Shown here piece by piece: positions 17,998-26,673 of a stretch of 64,000 bases of DNA. The DNA lies in the NCBI RefSeq assembly GCF_900114635.1, contig NZ_FOTQ01000003.1, positions 2,501 through 66,500 of the forward strand. Reading direction: 5' to 3'. A model generated the notes under the pieces. That model was not told the DNA's origin. It saw nothing but the letters and a program-made list of their open reading frames with translations, and did no database searches. The stretch comes from Shimia aestuarii (GTDB taxonomy: Bacteria; Pseudomonadota; Alphaproteobacteria; Rhodobacterales; Rhodobacteraceae). The position numbers and the translations under genes were made by a program. The stretch's first letter is position 1; each line of letters starts with the position of its first letter.

Positions 17998-19461
17998 TCA
18001 CGCGATGGCCAGACGCACAGGCGCGTCTTGGGCGGTGTCGTGTTCAAGATGGAAACGCCGCAACAGATTGCCCGCAACCAGCAACCGGTACTCGGCAGAG
18101 GCCCGCCAGTCCGAAAGCGGGGTGAAATCCTGCGCCAGCGCCTTGGCGGCGGCGTCGAACGCCTCTGCAGTCCAGCTTTGCCCGACCAACGCGGCCTCGG
18201 CAGACGCGGCGCGTTTTGGCGTCGCGGCCATGCCACCAAAAGCAATCCGGGCCTCGGTTATCGTGCCGCTTTCAAGAACAACACTGATCCCCACGGCGAC
18301 CGAGGAAATATCCTCGTCCCGCCGCTTGGAAATCTTGTAGGCGGCGTCGATCTGTCCCGGTTTCGCGCGCGGAATGCGGATGCTGGCGACAAAATCCCCG
18401 GCTTCCCGATCCTGCTTGCCATAGTCGATAAAGAACGCTTCCAGCGGCAGGGTGCGCGCCCCCCCCGCCTTTTGCAACGTCACTTCGGCGCCAAGCGAGA
18501 TCAGAACCGGCGGCGTGTCCCCGATGGGCGACCCGTTGGCGACATTGCCCCCGATCGTGCCCATGTTGCGCACCTGCCAGCCGGCAATGCGGTCCCAGTA
18601 TTCGCGCAGATGCGGGAACGCCTCGCGGATGGCGGCTTCGCTCTCGCTATAGGTCACGCCCGCACCGACGGTCAGCGCGTCGTCGTCCAGCGTGATGTCT
18701 TTCAACTCTTCCAGGTGGTTGATGAACACCACCGGAGAAATCGGGCGCATGAATTTCGTCACCCAAAGGCCCACATCGGTCGATCCGGCAACGATGGTCG
18801 CCTTGGGATTGTCCGCAAGAACCTCCGCCAGATCGGCCACGTCATGTGGCAGGATAGCCCGGTCATCCTCTGGCCCGGTCTCGATCCGCCCTTCGGGCTG
18901 CAATGCCGCAAGCCGTGTGGTCACGTCGGCGCGCTCGCGGTTCAGGTAATCATGCGATGGGCTGCCATACTGGTTCACGGCCAATGCGGCCTGCACAATC
19001 GGCTCATACCCGGTGCAACGGCACAGGTTGCCCTGCAGCGCAGTTTCCACCTCTTGCGCGCTGGGCGTCGCGTTTTCCATCCACAGCGCATAAAGCGACA
19101 TTACAAAGCCCGGCGTGCAGAATCCGCACTGGCTGCCGTGATGCTCGACCATGGCCTCCTGCACCGGGTGAAGCCGGCCATCCGGGCCGGACAGGTGTTC
19201 AATCGTGACAATGTGACAGCCATTCAGCGACGCAAGGAAACGGATGCATGCATTGATCGTCTCATAGTGCAGCACACCATTGCGCAGCCGCCCGACCAAG
19301 ACCGTGCAGGCACCGCAATCGCCCTCGGCACAGCCTTCCTTGGAGCCCGTCAGGCGCTGCTCGATACGCAAATAATCGAGCAGTGTCAGGGTCGCCTTCG
19401 GATCGGTAACCGTAGTTTCCTTGCCGTTCAGCAGAAACCGGATTTCGTTTTGATGTGCCAT
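17998..19461 (-). CDS. xdhA: Xanthine dehydrogenase iron-sulfur/FAD subunit XdhA
   Basis: A 487-residue subunit carrying two [2Fe-2S] clusters and FAD. Cluster cysteines are visible at C44, C49, C52 and C72 (plant-ferredoxin fold) and at C112, C115, C147, C149 (QCGFCTPGF and CRCTGY). The FAD domain follows from about residue 185 (TIVAGSTDVGLW, GTIGGNVANGSPIGD). It passes electrons from XdhB to NAD+. ATG 19461 has GGGAG upstream; the long open frame beyond it is not coding-like. It is the first gene of xdhABC, with about 175 bp to the bhc operon terminator. Confidence 0.95.
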   Translation of the reverse strand: MAHQNEIRFLLNGKETTVTDPKATLTLLDYLRIEQRLTGSKEGCAEGDCGACTVLVGRLRNGVLHYETINACIRFLASLNGCHIVTIEHLSGPDGRLHPVQEAMVEHHGSQCGFCTPGFVMSLYALWMENATPSAQEVETALQGNLCRCTGYEPIVQAALAVNQYGSPSHDYLNRERADVTTRLAALQPEGRIETGPEDDRAILPHDVADLAEVLADNPKATIVAGSTDVGLWVTKFMRPISPVVFINHLEELKDITLDDDALTVGAGVTYSESEAAIREAFPHLREYWDRIAGWQVRNMGTIGGNVANGSPIGDTPPVLISLGAEVTLQKAGGARTLPLEAFFIDYGKQDREAGDFVASIRIPRAKPGQIDAAYKISKRRDEDISSVAVGISVVLESGTITEARIAFGGMAATPKRAASAEAALVGQSWTAEAFDAAAKALAQDFTPLSDWRASAEYRLLVAGNLLRRFHLEHDTAQDAPVRLAIA

Positions 19462-19635
19462 TGGAACTCCCGTGTCGCCCCGGATTCTAGGGGATATCAG
19501 ACAGTGTAGCGCGTGTGACTGCCACGAAAAACGAGTGGTATCACGAAATACTTTCAACACTGCATTGAAAAAGACTTTAGCGCCATGGCCTTGGCGGGGC
19601 TGCCCAGAAAAGCGCCACACCGGAGCACACAGCGC

Positions 19636-19666
19636 AAAAAACGCCCCGCGCATTGGCGGGGCGTTT
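19636..19666 (-). terminator. Rho-independent terminator of the bhcABCD operon
   Basis: On the minus strand AACGCCCCGC and GCGGGGCGTT form a perfect stem around a short loop, followed by six T. It lies 37 bp beyond the bhcD stop and separates the bhc operon from xdhA. Confidence 0.85.
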
Positions 19667-19702
19667 CGTTGGATAGTCAGGGTGTAACAGGTGATCCGAG
19701 CG

Positions 19703-20668
19703 TCAGAAATCCACCTCGATCGCCACGCCTTTTTCCACGGCAAGATCGACCACCGAAGCCGCCACCGCGAGGTCCTGCAAACCCACACCAGTGCCGTCAA
19801 ACAGCGTGATCTGGTCATCGGAACTGCGGCCCGGATGCGTGCCATTGATCACCGCGCCAAGCTCTGCCACATCTTCGGCACGGATCAGCCCCTCGGCAAC
19901 CGCGTGTTGCGCCTCTCCGATGGAAATCGACTGCGCGACCTCGTCCGTGAACACGGTGGCCTTGGCCAAGAGGCGCGCCTCAACCTCTTGTTTTCCCTTG
20001 GTATCTGTCCCCATACAGGCGACATGCGTGCCTTCCGAGACGTGATCGGCCAAAAGTGACGGTGCAAAGGCCGAGGTGATCGAGACGATCACATCCGCCT
20101 CCCGCATCCCTTCAAGGTCAACCGCCTCAAACGGCACGCCCGCCTCTTCTGCGACTGTGGCAATGTTAGGCAGCATCTCGGGGTGATAGTTCCAGCCGAT
20201 GACCTTTTCGAAATCCCGCTGTTCCAAGGCGGCACGCAGTTGGAACGTCGCCTGATGGCCAGCGCCGATCATGCCCAGAACCTTGGCGTCCTTGCGCGCC
20301 AGATGCTTGATAGACACTGAAGATGCCGCTGCCGTGCGCAGCGCGGTCAAAAGGTTGCCCCCGACCATCGCCCGCACCATGCCCGTGTCAGGATCAAACA
20401 GGAACACCGTCGACTGATGATTGATCAGCCCGCGCTTTTCCAAATTGTTGGGCCAATAGCCCCCGGCCTTGAGGCCAAGCGTCAACCCCGCGCGGTCAAA
20501 TCCGCCCTTGAAGCCATAAAGCGCGTCTTCATGACCGATCGCCTCGCGCACGACCGGAAAATTATAGGCATCCTTGGATGCCATTGCGGCAAAAACCTGT
20601 TCCACGGCCTCAAAGGCCGCGGCGCGCGTCATCAGGTCCGCGATATCGCGTTCGGGTACGATCAGCAT
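19703..20668 (-). CDS. bhcD: Iminosuccinate reductase (beta-hydroxyaspartate cycle)
   Basis: BhcD reduces iminosuccinate to L-aspartate, regenerating the amino donor of the cycle. The 321-residue protein belongs to the ornithine cyclodeaminase/mu-crystallin family, with the Rossmann motif LGMIGAGHQA at 131-140 and the family segment VGGNLLTALRTAAASSVS just before it. The family contains many enzymes, so the specific function rests on its place as last gene of a complete bhcABCD set. Start 20668 follows GGAGA. A 108-bp gap separates it from bhcC. Confidence 0.92.
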   Translation of the reverse strand: MLIVPERDIADLMTRAAAFEAVEQVFAAMASKDAYNFPVVREAIGHEDALYGFKGGFDRAGLTLGLKAGGYWPNNLEKRGLINHQSTVFLFDPDTGMVRAMVGGNLLTALRTAAASSVSIKHLARKDAKVLGMIGAGHQATFQLRAALEQRDFEKVIGWNYHPEMLPNIATVAEEAGVPFEAVDLEGMREADVIVSITSAFAPSLLADHVSEGTHVACMGTDTKGKQEVEARLLAKATVFTDEVAQSISIGEAQHAVAEGLIRAEDVAELGAVINGTHPGRSSDDQITLFDGTGVGLQDLAVAASVVDLAVEKGVAIEVDF

Positions 20669-20776
20669 GGGAAGTCTCCAAATCTAGTCAGGTCCGCCCA
20701 TGTGCTCAGCAGGATGAGAAACTGGCGCATGGGCGGTCTCCGGGCGGGGCCGCCGCCCGGATGGGTCACTCTTGGA

Positions 20777-21931
20777 TCAATAGGCGCGGCCGCGCGCCGA
20801 GACGGGCCAGACGGTTTCCACCTTGCTGTTCCGCACTCCGACATACCAATCGTGCACGTTTGCGGTCGGGTCACAGTGGCCGGGCACGAGCCGCAGCTTG
20901 TCATTCACCTTGAGCACGCCGTTGGGGTCCATGACCACGCCATGTTCGTCCGAGCATTTGATGTATTCGACATCATCCCGGCCAAAGATCACCGGCAGGC
21001 CCGAGTCGACCGACTGTGCCTTGAGGCCCGCATCCACGATGGCCTTGTCCGCCTTGGCATGCGACATGACCGAGGTCAGGATGAAGAATGCGTTTTCCCA
21101 TTCGCCCTGATCGATACGCTTGCCATCCTTGTCCAGAATGCGCCCGTAATCGGCGTCCATGAACGCATAGGATCCACATTGCAGCTCGTTATAAACGCCG
21201 CTGTTGGACTCAAAGTAATACGATCCGGTGCCGCCGCCGGAAACCAGCTCACAGGTGATCCCCTCGGCTTTAAGCCCGTCCACGGCGTCCTGCACCATGG
21301 CAATCGCCACGTCGAGCTTGTCCTTGCGGTCCTCATAGCTGTCCAGATGCTGCATCGCGCCCTGATAGGCCTGAATGCCCGAGAACTTCAGGTTCTCTGC
21401 CGCCTCGACCGCCTTGGCAATCGCCACGACCTCGGGCGTGGTGGTGACACCGCACCGTCCCGCGCCGCAATCGATCTCGATGAACACCTCGATTTCGGTG
21501 CCATGTTTGACCGCTGCCGCCGAAAGCTCGGCGACATTTTCGATGTCATCCACGCAAACAATTGTGCGGCTGCCGAACTTGGGCAGGCGGGCCAGACGGT
21601 CGATCTTGGCCGGGTCGCGCACCTGGTTCGAGACAAGGATGTCCTTGATCCCGCCGCGGGCAAACACCTCGGCCTCGGACACTTTCTGACAGCACACGCC
21701 AACCGCGCCGCCAAGGCTTTCCTGAAGCTTGGCGACATCGACAGACTTATGCATTTTGCCATGCACCCGATGCCGCATCCCATGCGCCTTGGCATAGTCG
21801 CCCATTTTCTTGATGTTGCGCTCCAGCGCGTCCAGATCCAGCACCAGTGCGGGCGTCTGGATCTCGGCCTCGTCCATGCCGGGCTTGGCCGGGATGTCAA
21901 AGCCCACTTCGTAAGTGTCCAGGTTTGTCAT
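20777..21931 (-). CDS. bhcC: Beta-hydroxyaspartate aldolase
   Basis: BhcC condenses glyoxylate with glycine to (2R,3S)-beta-hydroxyaspartate. The 384-residue PLP enzyme has the alanine racemase/D-threonine aldolase barrel: TPALVLDLDALERNI near residue 27, the PLP lysine in RVHGKMHKS (K59), VSGGGTGSY for phosphate binding, and GHCDPT near the C-terminus where the family binds its divalent metal. Start 21931 is taken; an in-frame ATG nine bases upstream (21940) is also possible, and neither has a strong RBS. Third gene of the bhc operon. Confidence 0.92.
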   Translation of the reverse strand: MTNLDTYEVGFDIPAKPGMDEAEIQTPALVLDLDALERNIKKMGDYAKAHGMRHRVHGKMHKSVDVAKLQESLGGAVGVCCQKVSEAEVFARGGIKDILVSNQVRDPAKIDRLARLPKFGSRTIVCVDDIENVAELSAAAVKHGTEIEVFIEIDCGAGRCGVTTTPEVVAIAKAVEAAENLKFSGIQAYQGAMQHLDSYEDRKDKLDVAIAMVQDAVDGLKAEGITCELVSGGGTGSYYFESNSGVYNELQCGSYAFMDADYGRILDKDGKRIDQGEWENAFFILTSVMSHAKADKAIVDAGLKAQSVDSGLPVIFGRDDVEYIKCSDEHGVVMDPNGVLKVNDKLRLVPGHCDPTANVHDWYVGVRNSKVETVWPVSARGRAY

Positions 21932-22012
21932 GTCTCTCATCTTTCGATCTTTCGGTACGGGGCGGTGCGTGCAAGCACACACCCTACAGTTTCGTTGGTT
22001 GGGTGCGTGATC

Positions 22013-22969
22013 TCACGCACCATGGGTCCACGGCAGTCGATCCAGATCGACATTGCCGCCGGTGATGATCAGCCCCACGCGCTTGCCCTTGAACGCGTCC
22101 GGGTTCTTGAGAACGGTCGCCATGGGCACCGCGCTTGACGGCTCCATGACAATCCGCAGATGTTTCCAGATCAGCTTCATCGCATCGATGATTTCCTGTT
22201 CGGACGCGGTGTAGATCTCGCTCACATGGTTCGACACGAAATGCCATGTCAGGTCCTTGAGCGGCACCAACAGCCCGTCCGCGATGGTCTTGGGCGCATC
22301 ATCGGCAATGATGTGCCCCGCCTTGAAGCTGCGATAGGCGTCATCGGCCTGTTCCGGCTCGGCGGCGATCACCTGCGTCTCAGGCGCCAGCGTCGCCAGC
22401 GTCAGGCAGGTGCCCGAGATCATGCCCCCCCCGCCAATCGGCGCGACCACCATGTCGAGCCCATCGGTTTGTTCCATGAACTCGCGCGAACAGGTGCCCT
22501 GACCGGCGATGACGCGCGGATCGTTATAGGGGTGCACGAAATCACCGCCCGATTCCGCCTGAACCCGCGCAAAGGTTTCTTCGCGCGACGAGGTGGACGG
22601 CTCACATTCCGTGATCTGACCGCCATAGCGACGGACCGTGTCCTTCTTGGCCTGCGGGGCCGTGCGCGGCATCACCACGTTACAGGGGATGCCGCGCTTC
22701 ATGGCGGCATAACTCAGACAGGACGCATGATTGCCCGAGGAATGCGTGGCCACGCCCCTGGCGGCTTGTGCATCATCCAGCCCGAACACGGCGTTCGAGG
22801 CACCGCGAACCTTGAACGCGCCAGGTTCCTGGAAGTTCTCGCACTTGAAGAACAGCTCGGCGCCGGTCAGTTCATTGAGGTAATCCGAGGTCCGCACCGG
22901 GGTGCGCCGGATATACGGTTTGATGCGCTCATGCGCGTCCAGCATGTCCTGATAGGTTGGAATATACAT
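22013..22969 (-). CDS. bhcB: Beta-hydroxyaspartate dehydratase
   Basis: BhcB dehydrates beta-hydroxyaspartate to iminosuccinate. The 318-residue fold-type II PLP enzyme resembles serine/threonine dehydratase and serine racemase: the PLP lysine is K53 in EPGAFKVRGA, SSGNHASCLSY follows at about 77-87, and the phosphate loop IGGGG is at 178-182. ATG 22969 is chosen (AAGGA eight bases upstream). The alternative ATG at 22984 overlaps the bhcA stop codon (TGATG) and would add five residues. Either way the pair is tightly coupled. Confidence 0.92.
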   Translation of the reverse strand: MYIPTYQDMLDAHERIKPYIRRTPVRTSDYLNELTGAELFFKCENFQEPGAFKVRGASNAVFGLDDAQAARGVATHSSGNHASCLSYAAMKRGIPCNVVMPRTAPQAKKDTVRRYGGQITECEPSTSSREETFARVQAESGGDFVHPYNDPRVIAGQGTCSREFMEQTDGLDMVVAPIGGGGMISGTCLTLATLAPETQVIAAEPEQADDAYRSFKAGHIIADDAPKTIADGLLVPLKDLTWHFVSNHVSEIYTASEQEIIDAMKLIWKHLRIVMEPSSAVPMATVLKNPDAFKGKRVGLIITGGNVDLDRLPWTHGA

Positions 22970-22983
22970 CGCGGTATCCTTCA

Positions 22984-24174
22984 TCACGCGGCATCTTTCT
23001 GGGCTTCGATCCCGTGTCCACGGTAATACTCCTGCGCGGCAGCAACCCCCGAACCCAGCCGGACATCCAGCCCCAGATCGACCATGCACATCTCGGCCGT
23101 TGCAATCCCCGAAAGCGCCATGACATCGGTCAGACTTCCCAGATGGCCAATGCGGAACACCTTGCCCGCCACTTCGCCAAGCCCCACGCCAAAGGCGACG
23201 CCGTATTTGCTGGCGGCATGGGTGACGATGTCGGTCGCGTTGAACCCGTCAGGTGTGCGGATGGCGCTGACCGTGTCGGAATAGACCGACGGATTGGCCG
23301 CGCACAGCTCCAGCCCCCAAGCGCCTACAGCGGCTCGCACGCCTTCGGCGATGCGGTGATGGCGGGCAAATACGTTCTCCAACCCTTCGTTCAGCAGCAT
23401 CGCGCAGGCTTCGTTCAGCCCGTTCAACAAGCCAACGGCGGGTGTGTATGGATAGGCATTGTTAGCATAGCCTGCGGTCATGTCGTTGATGTCAAAAAAG
23501 GTGCGGGGCAGGGTGGCGGACTTGGTGGCCTCGATCGCCTTGGCGCTAAAGCCCACGATGGCCAGCCCAGCGGTCAGCATGAACCCCTTTTGCGAACCGG
23601 TCACGGCAACATCCACGCCCCATTCGTCCATGCGGAAATCCATCGACGCAATCGATGACACGCCGTCCACGAACAACAGCGCGGGGTGCCCCGCCGCATC
23701 CAGCGCGCGGCGCACAGCAGCGATGTCCGACTTCACGCCTGTGGCGGTCTCGTTATGCGTGGCCAGAACCACCTTGATCTTATGGGCGGTGTCTGCCGTC
23801 AGAATTTCTTCATAGCGGTCCGCCGGAAGCCCTTCGCCCCACGGGGTCTCCACAACCTGAACATCCAGCCCGTGCCGCTGGCACATGTCGATCCAGCGAT
23901 GGCTGAACATGCCATTGCGCGCCGCCAGAACCTTGTCACCCGACGAAAGACAATTGGTCAGAGCGGTTTCCCAACCACCGGTGCCGGTCGAGGGGAAAAT
24001 GAAAACTTCCGCCGTCTCGCTCTTGAGGATCTTGCGTACGCCCGCGCGGGCCGGGTGCAGGATTTGCCCAAACAGTGACGACCGGTGGTCGATGGTGGGC
24101 ATGTCACAGGCCTTGCGCAGGCTCTCGGGGATATTGGTCGGGCCGGGAATAAAGACCGGGTTCTGAAAGCTCAT
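22984..24174 (-). CDS. bhcA: L-aspartate:glyoxylate aminotransferase
   Basis: BhcA transfers the amino group of aspartate to glyoxylate, giving glycine and oxaloacetate, and oxaloacetate is the net product of the cycle. It is a 396-residue class V PLP aminotransferase with N-terminal NPVFIPGPTNIPESL, FPSTGTGGWE for cofactor phosphate, and the PLP lysine K196 in VTGSQKGFM. The same fold includes serine- and ureidoglycine-glyoxylate aminotransferases, which is notable beside ureide genes; the bhcABCD order supports the BHA-cycle call. Start 24174 follows AAGGAGA. First gene of the operon, divergent from bhcR. Confidence 0.92.
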   Translation of the reverse strand: MSFQNPVFIPGPTNIPESLRKACDMPTIDHRSSLFGQILHPARAGVRKILKSETAEVFIFPSTGTGGWETALTNCLSSGDKVLAARNGMFSHRWIDMCQRHGLDVQVVETPWGEGLPADRYEEILTADTAHKIKVVLATHNETATGVKSDIAAVRRALDAAGHPALLFVDGVSSIASMDFRMDEWGVDVAVTGSQKGFMLTAGLAIVGFSAKAIEATKSATLPRTFFDINDMTAGYANNAYPYTPAVGLLNGLNEACAMLLNEGLENVFARHHRIAEGVRAAVGAWGLELCAANPSVYSDTVSAIRTPDGFNATDIVTHAASKYGVAFGVGLGEVAGKVFRIGHLGSLTDVMALSGIATAEMCMVDLGLDVRLGSGVAAAQEYYRGHGIEAQKDAA

Positions 24175-24233
24175 GGATCGTCTCCTTGCATCGTTGCCCT
24201 GACCATAGACGCGCTTCCCTGCAGGTGAAATTT

Positions 24234-24315
24234 TTTTGAAATCATTTTTCAAAAGTGGAGAGGTGAGAAAAAACCAAGTCTTGTCAGCGGCTTGAATTTT
24301 TCATATTGTGAAAAA
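24234..24315. promoter_or_regulatory. Paired inverted repeats in the bhcA-bhcR divergent promoter
   Basis: Two perfect dyads lie between the divergent genes: TTTTGAAA-N5-TTTCAAAA (24234-24254) and TTTTTCA-N5-TGAAAAA (24297-24315). They share a 5-base spacer and TTTTTCA/TGAAA elements, with centres 62 bp apart. BhcR of Paracoccus is known to bind the bhc promoter in a glyoxylate-sensitive way; that these are its sites here is inferred. The right dyad abuts the bhcR ribosome-binding region, which would allow autoregulation. Confidence 0.6.
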
Positions 24316-24343
24316 GGCTTTCACTTTGATGGAGAGACATTTT

Positions 24344-25189
24344 ATGGATTCTCAGGAAAATGGTCCGAACGAGGGTCGCAGAGCGCGTGGGCGCCCGCGC
24401 GACTGGCATGACAAAACAGAACAGAACACCATCAAATCGCTGGATCGCGCAATGGCGGTGCTTGAGTATCTGAGCCGGTCAAAGGGCTTGCCCCTGACCC
24501 GTATTGCCGAGGATATGGGTCAGTCTCCGGCCACGGTGTACCGCGTTCTGGTCACGCTCGAAGGGCGCGGCCTTGTGGATTTCGATGCGGATGAACAGGT
24601 CTGGAATATCGGCCCCGGTGCTTTTGTGATCGGCGCCCGTTTCCTGCGCCGCACCAGCCTTGTCGACCGTGCCCGCCCGATCATGCGCAAGCTGATGGAA
24701 GACACCGGCGAAACCGCCAACCTCGGGATCGAAAAGGAAGGCAGCGTTCTGTTTCTGAGCCAGGTGGAAACCCACGAAACCATCCGCGCCTTTTTCCCGC
24801 CCGGCACGCTCTCTGACATGCACTCGTCCGGGATCGGCAAGGCGCTTATGGCGCATATGGAGACGGATCGTCTGCAAAGGGTTCTCGCCAAAAGCAGTTT
24901 GCAGGCCTTTACCGAGTACACCATCACGGACCGTGACGCGCTCATGCAAGACCTCGCTCAAATCCGCGCCCGAGGGTTTTCCATCGACAACGAAGAACGC
25001 ACGGCGGGCATGCGCTGTATCGCGGCGCCGGTTTTCGACATGAACGGAGAGGCCCTGGCCGGGATTTCCGTCTCGGGACCGACCAGCCGGGTCAGCCCGG
25101 AGGAGATTGCGCGCCTGGGCGCCCCGGTCACCGAGGCAGCCAAGGCGCTGACGCAGGCGATCGGGGGCGTAGCGCCAGCGTTAACGTGA
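24344..25189 (+). CDS. bhcR: IclR-family regulator of the bhc operon
   Basis: A 281-residue IclR regulator. After a basic N-terminal tail (RRARGRPRDWHDK) comes the winged helix-turn-helix (about 30-90, LTRIAEDMGQSPATVYRVL) and the effector domain (about 105-270, with TGETANLGI and AGMRCIAAPVFD). It is divergent from bhcA, the arrangement known for bhcR/bhcABCD, where glyoxylate modulates binding. ATG 24344 has GGAGAG upstream; the in-frame GTG at 24308 lies inside an inverted repeat and is rejected as the start. Its 3' end overlaps allE by 9 bp tail-to-tail. Confidence 0.92.
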   Translation: MDSQENGPNEGRRARGRPRDWHDKTEQNTIKSLDRAMAVLEYLSRSKGLPLTRIAEDMGQSPATVYRVLVTLEGRGLVDFDADEQVWNIGPGAFVIGARFLRRTSLVDRARPIMRKLMEDTGETANLGIEKEGSVLFLSQVETHETIRAFFPPGTLSDMHSSGIGKALMAHMETDRLQRVLAKSSLQAFTEYTITDRDALMQDLAQIRARGFSIDNEERTAGMRCIAAPVFDMNGEALAGISVSGPTSRVSPEEIARLGAPVTEAAKALTQAIGGVAPALT

Positions 25190-26014
25190 GAGCCGCGGAC
25201 GCAGCGACATGTGCCGGTTGACGTCCTTGTAAAGCAGGTACCGGAACTTGCCCGGCCCACCGGCATAACAAGCCTGCGGGCAGAAGGCGCGCAGCCACAT
25301 GTAATCCCCGGCCTCGACCTCGACCCAGTCATTGTTCAAGCGATAGGCCGCCTTGCCTTCAAGCACGTAAAGCCCGTGCTCCATCACATGGGTTTCCAGA
25401 AACGGAATCACGGCGCCCGGTTCAAACGTGACAATGGTCACATGCATGTCATGGCGCAGGTCTGCCGGGTCGACGAAGCGCGTCGTCGCCCACTTGCCCT
25501 CGGTGCCCGGCATCACGTTGGGCGCGATATCCTGCTCATTGAGCACCAGCACATCCGGTGTGTCCAACCCTTCAACCGCTTCATAAGCCTTGCGAATCCA
25601 ATGAAACCGCAGCGTCTCATCGCCACGGTTGCGCAGGGTCCAACCCGACGAAGGGGGCAGATAGGCATAACCGCCCGGCGTCATCTCATGGGTCTCTCCG
25701 CCCACGTTCAACGTGGCGGTGCCTTCCACGACAAACAGAACCCCTTCGGCCTCGGGATCGGTTTCGGGCCGATCCGAGCCACCATCAGGTTGGACTTCCA
25801 TGATGTACTGCGAAAACGTCTCGGCAAATCCGGTCATGGGCCGTGCAATCACCCAGAGCCGCGTATCGTCCCAGAACGGCAGAAAACTCGTCACGATGTC
25901 GCGCATGGTGCCCTTGGGAATAACGGCATAGGCGTCGGTGAAAATCGCACGATCCGTCAGAAGTTGTTCCTGGCCGGGGTGCCCCCCGCGCGGTGCATAA
26001 TAGGTGGTGCTCAT
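25181..26014 (-). CDS. allE: (S)-ureidoglycine aminohydrolase
   Basis: AllE releases ammonia from S-ureidoglycine to give S-ureidoglycolate, the AllA substrate. The 277-residue protein is a bicupin: the first barrel spans about residues 55-135 (EGVLFVVEGTATLNVGGE) and the second about 175-262 (HVMEHGLYVLEGKAAYRL), the second carrying the expected Mn-binding Glu/His residues. The start at 26014 follows AGGAG. The gene is separated from the other ureide genes by the xdh and bhc operons and converges on bhcR with a 9-bp overlap. Confidence 0.92.
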   Translation of the reverse strand: MSTTYYAPRGGHPGQEQLLTDRAIFTDAYAVIPKGTMRDIVTSFLPFWDDTRLWVIARPMTGFAETFSQYIMEVQPDGGSDRPETDPEAEGVLFVVEGTATLNVGGETHEMTPGGYAYLPPSSGWTLRNRGDETLRFHWIRKAYEAVEGLDTPDVLVLNEQDIAPNVMPGTEGKWATTRFVDPADLRHDMHVTIVTFEPGAVIPFLETHVMEHGLYVLEGKAAYRLNNDWVEVEAGDYMWLRAFCPQACYAGGPGKFRYLLYKDVNRHMSLRPRLSR

Positions 26015-26484
26015 GGACGCTCCTGAAGGCCGACTTGAATATTCGACCAACTATGCGTCCTGCCAACCCGAGCTGCCAGCCACAAAGATGCGACAACTCT
26101 TTTCCGGAGTATTTGAAAATTGGGAGCAGCTGTCTCGAAATTCGGAATAAATCGAGGGTACCTTCCAATTCGAGTGGTATCTTTGTCGAAATCGACTTTC
26201 TAGGTGTGACGAAGACGGCAAAGGAACGGAGCGGGGACTAAAGTCCGGAAGACGGGAGGCGCTTCTTGGGCGATAGGGTGCCACCAGTCAAAAACGGACT
26301 GAGGACATACCGTGCGCGAAATGTTGGAGATGTCGCTGGAGACGACCAAGTAAACAACAAAGGCGTCCGAGGGCGCTCGTCTGCTTGGTCGGAGTCAGGG
26401 GACCGGGCGGTCCCATTCATTCCAATAGTTTAGCGTCGAACCGGCCCAAACACCCCCGTTGACACGTCACGGAAATCTTCCCCT
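26015..26484. other. Intergenic DNA upstream of allE, no gene seen
   Basis: Neither strand has a frame with coding character here. The left end should hold the allE promoter, but no clear sigma-70 hexamer pair stands out. With the following 480 bp it forms a degenerate stretch of nearly 1 kb containing an insertion sequence relic. Confidence 0.5.
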
Positions 26485-26673
26485 GTGTCGAACTTCGTTC
26501 CCGAGCTGTCGAGGGCGGTCAAATTCATTTTGAAGTGCATCGCAGCACCGGATGTTTATGAGGACGAGGAAATCGCATATGTAATTTCACTCGATGATGC
26601 TGATCAGCTCGCTATCCAAATGTTGGAAGAAGCCAGCGCAATGCGCGAGGCGTGGGGTAACCCCGCACCGTGA
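26485..26673 (+). pseudogene. Truncated small open frame cut by an IS relic
   Basis: A GTG-initiated frame of 62 residues, acidic in the middle (DVYEDEEIAYVISLDDADQL), with no recognised family. Its last residues (NPAP) and stop codon come from the IS3-type transposase remnant on the other strand, so the natural 3' end has been lost. It may be the start of a broken gene or a chance frame. No convincing ribosome-binding site precedes it. Confidence 0.3.

Noticed and set aside
16556-18340. 594-codon frame antisense to xdhB
   Set aside because: The minus-strand xdhB has all family motifs; the plus frame has His/Arg-rich shadow composition.
17998-19845. 128-residue N-terminal extension of XdhA
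   Set aside because: The extension has no homology and crosses the bhc operon terminator; ATG 19461 has an RBS and gives the standard ferredoxin-like N-terminus.
24308-24343. GTG 24308 as the bhcR start
   Set aside because: It lies inside a perfect inverted repeat and lacks a ribosome-binding site, whereas ATG 24344 has GGAGAG at proper spacing.
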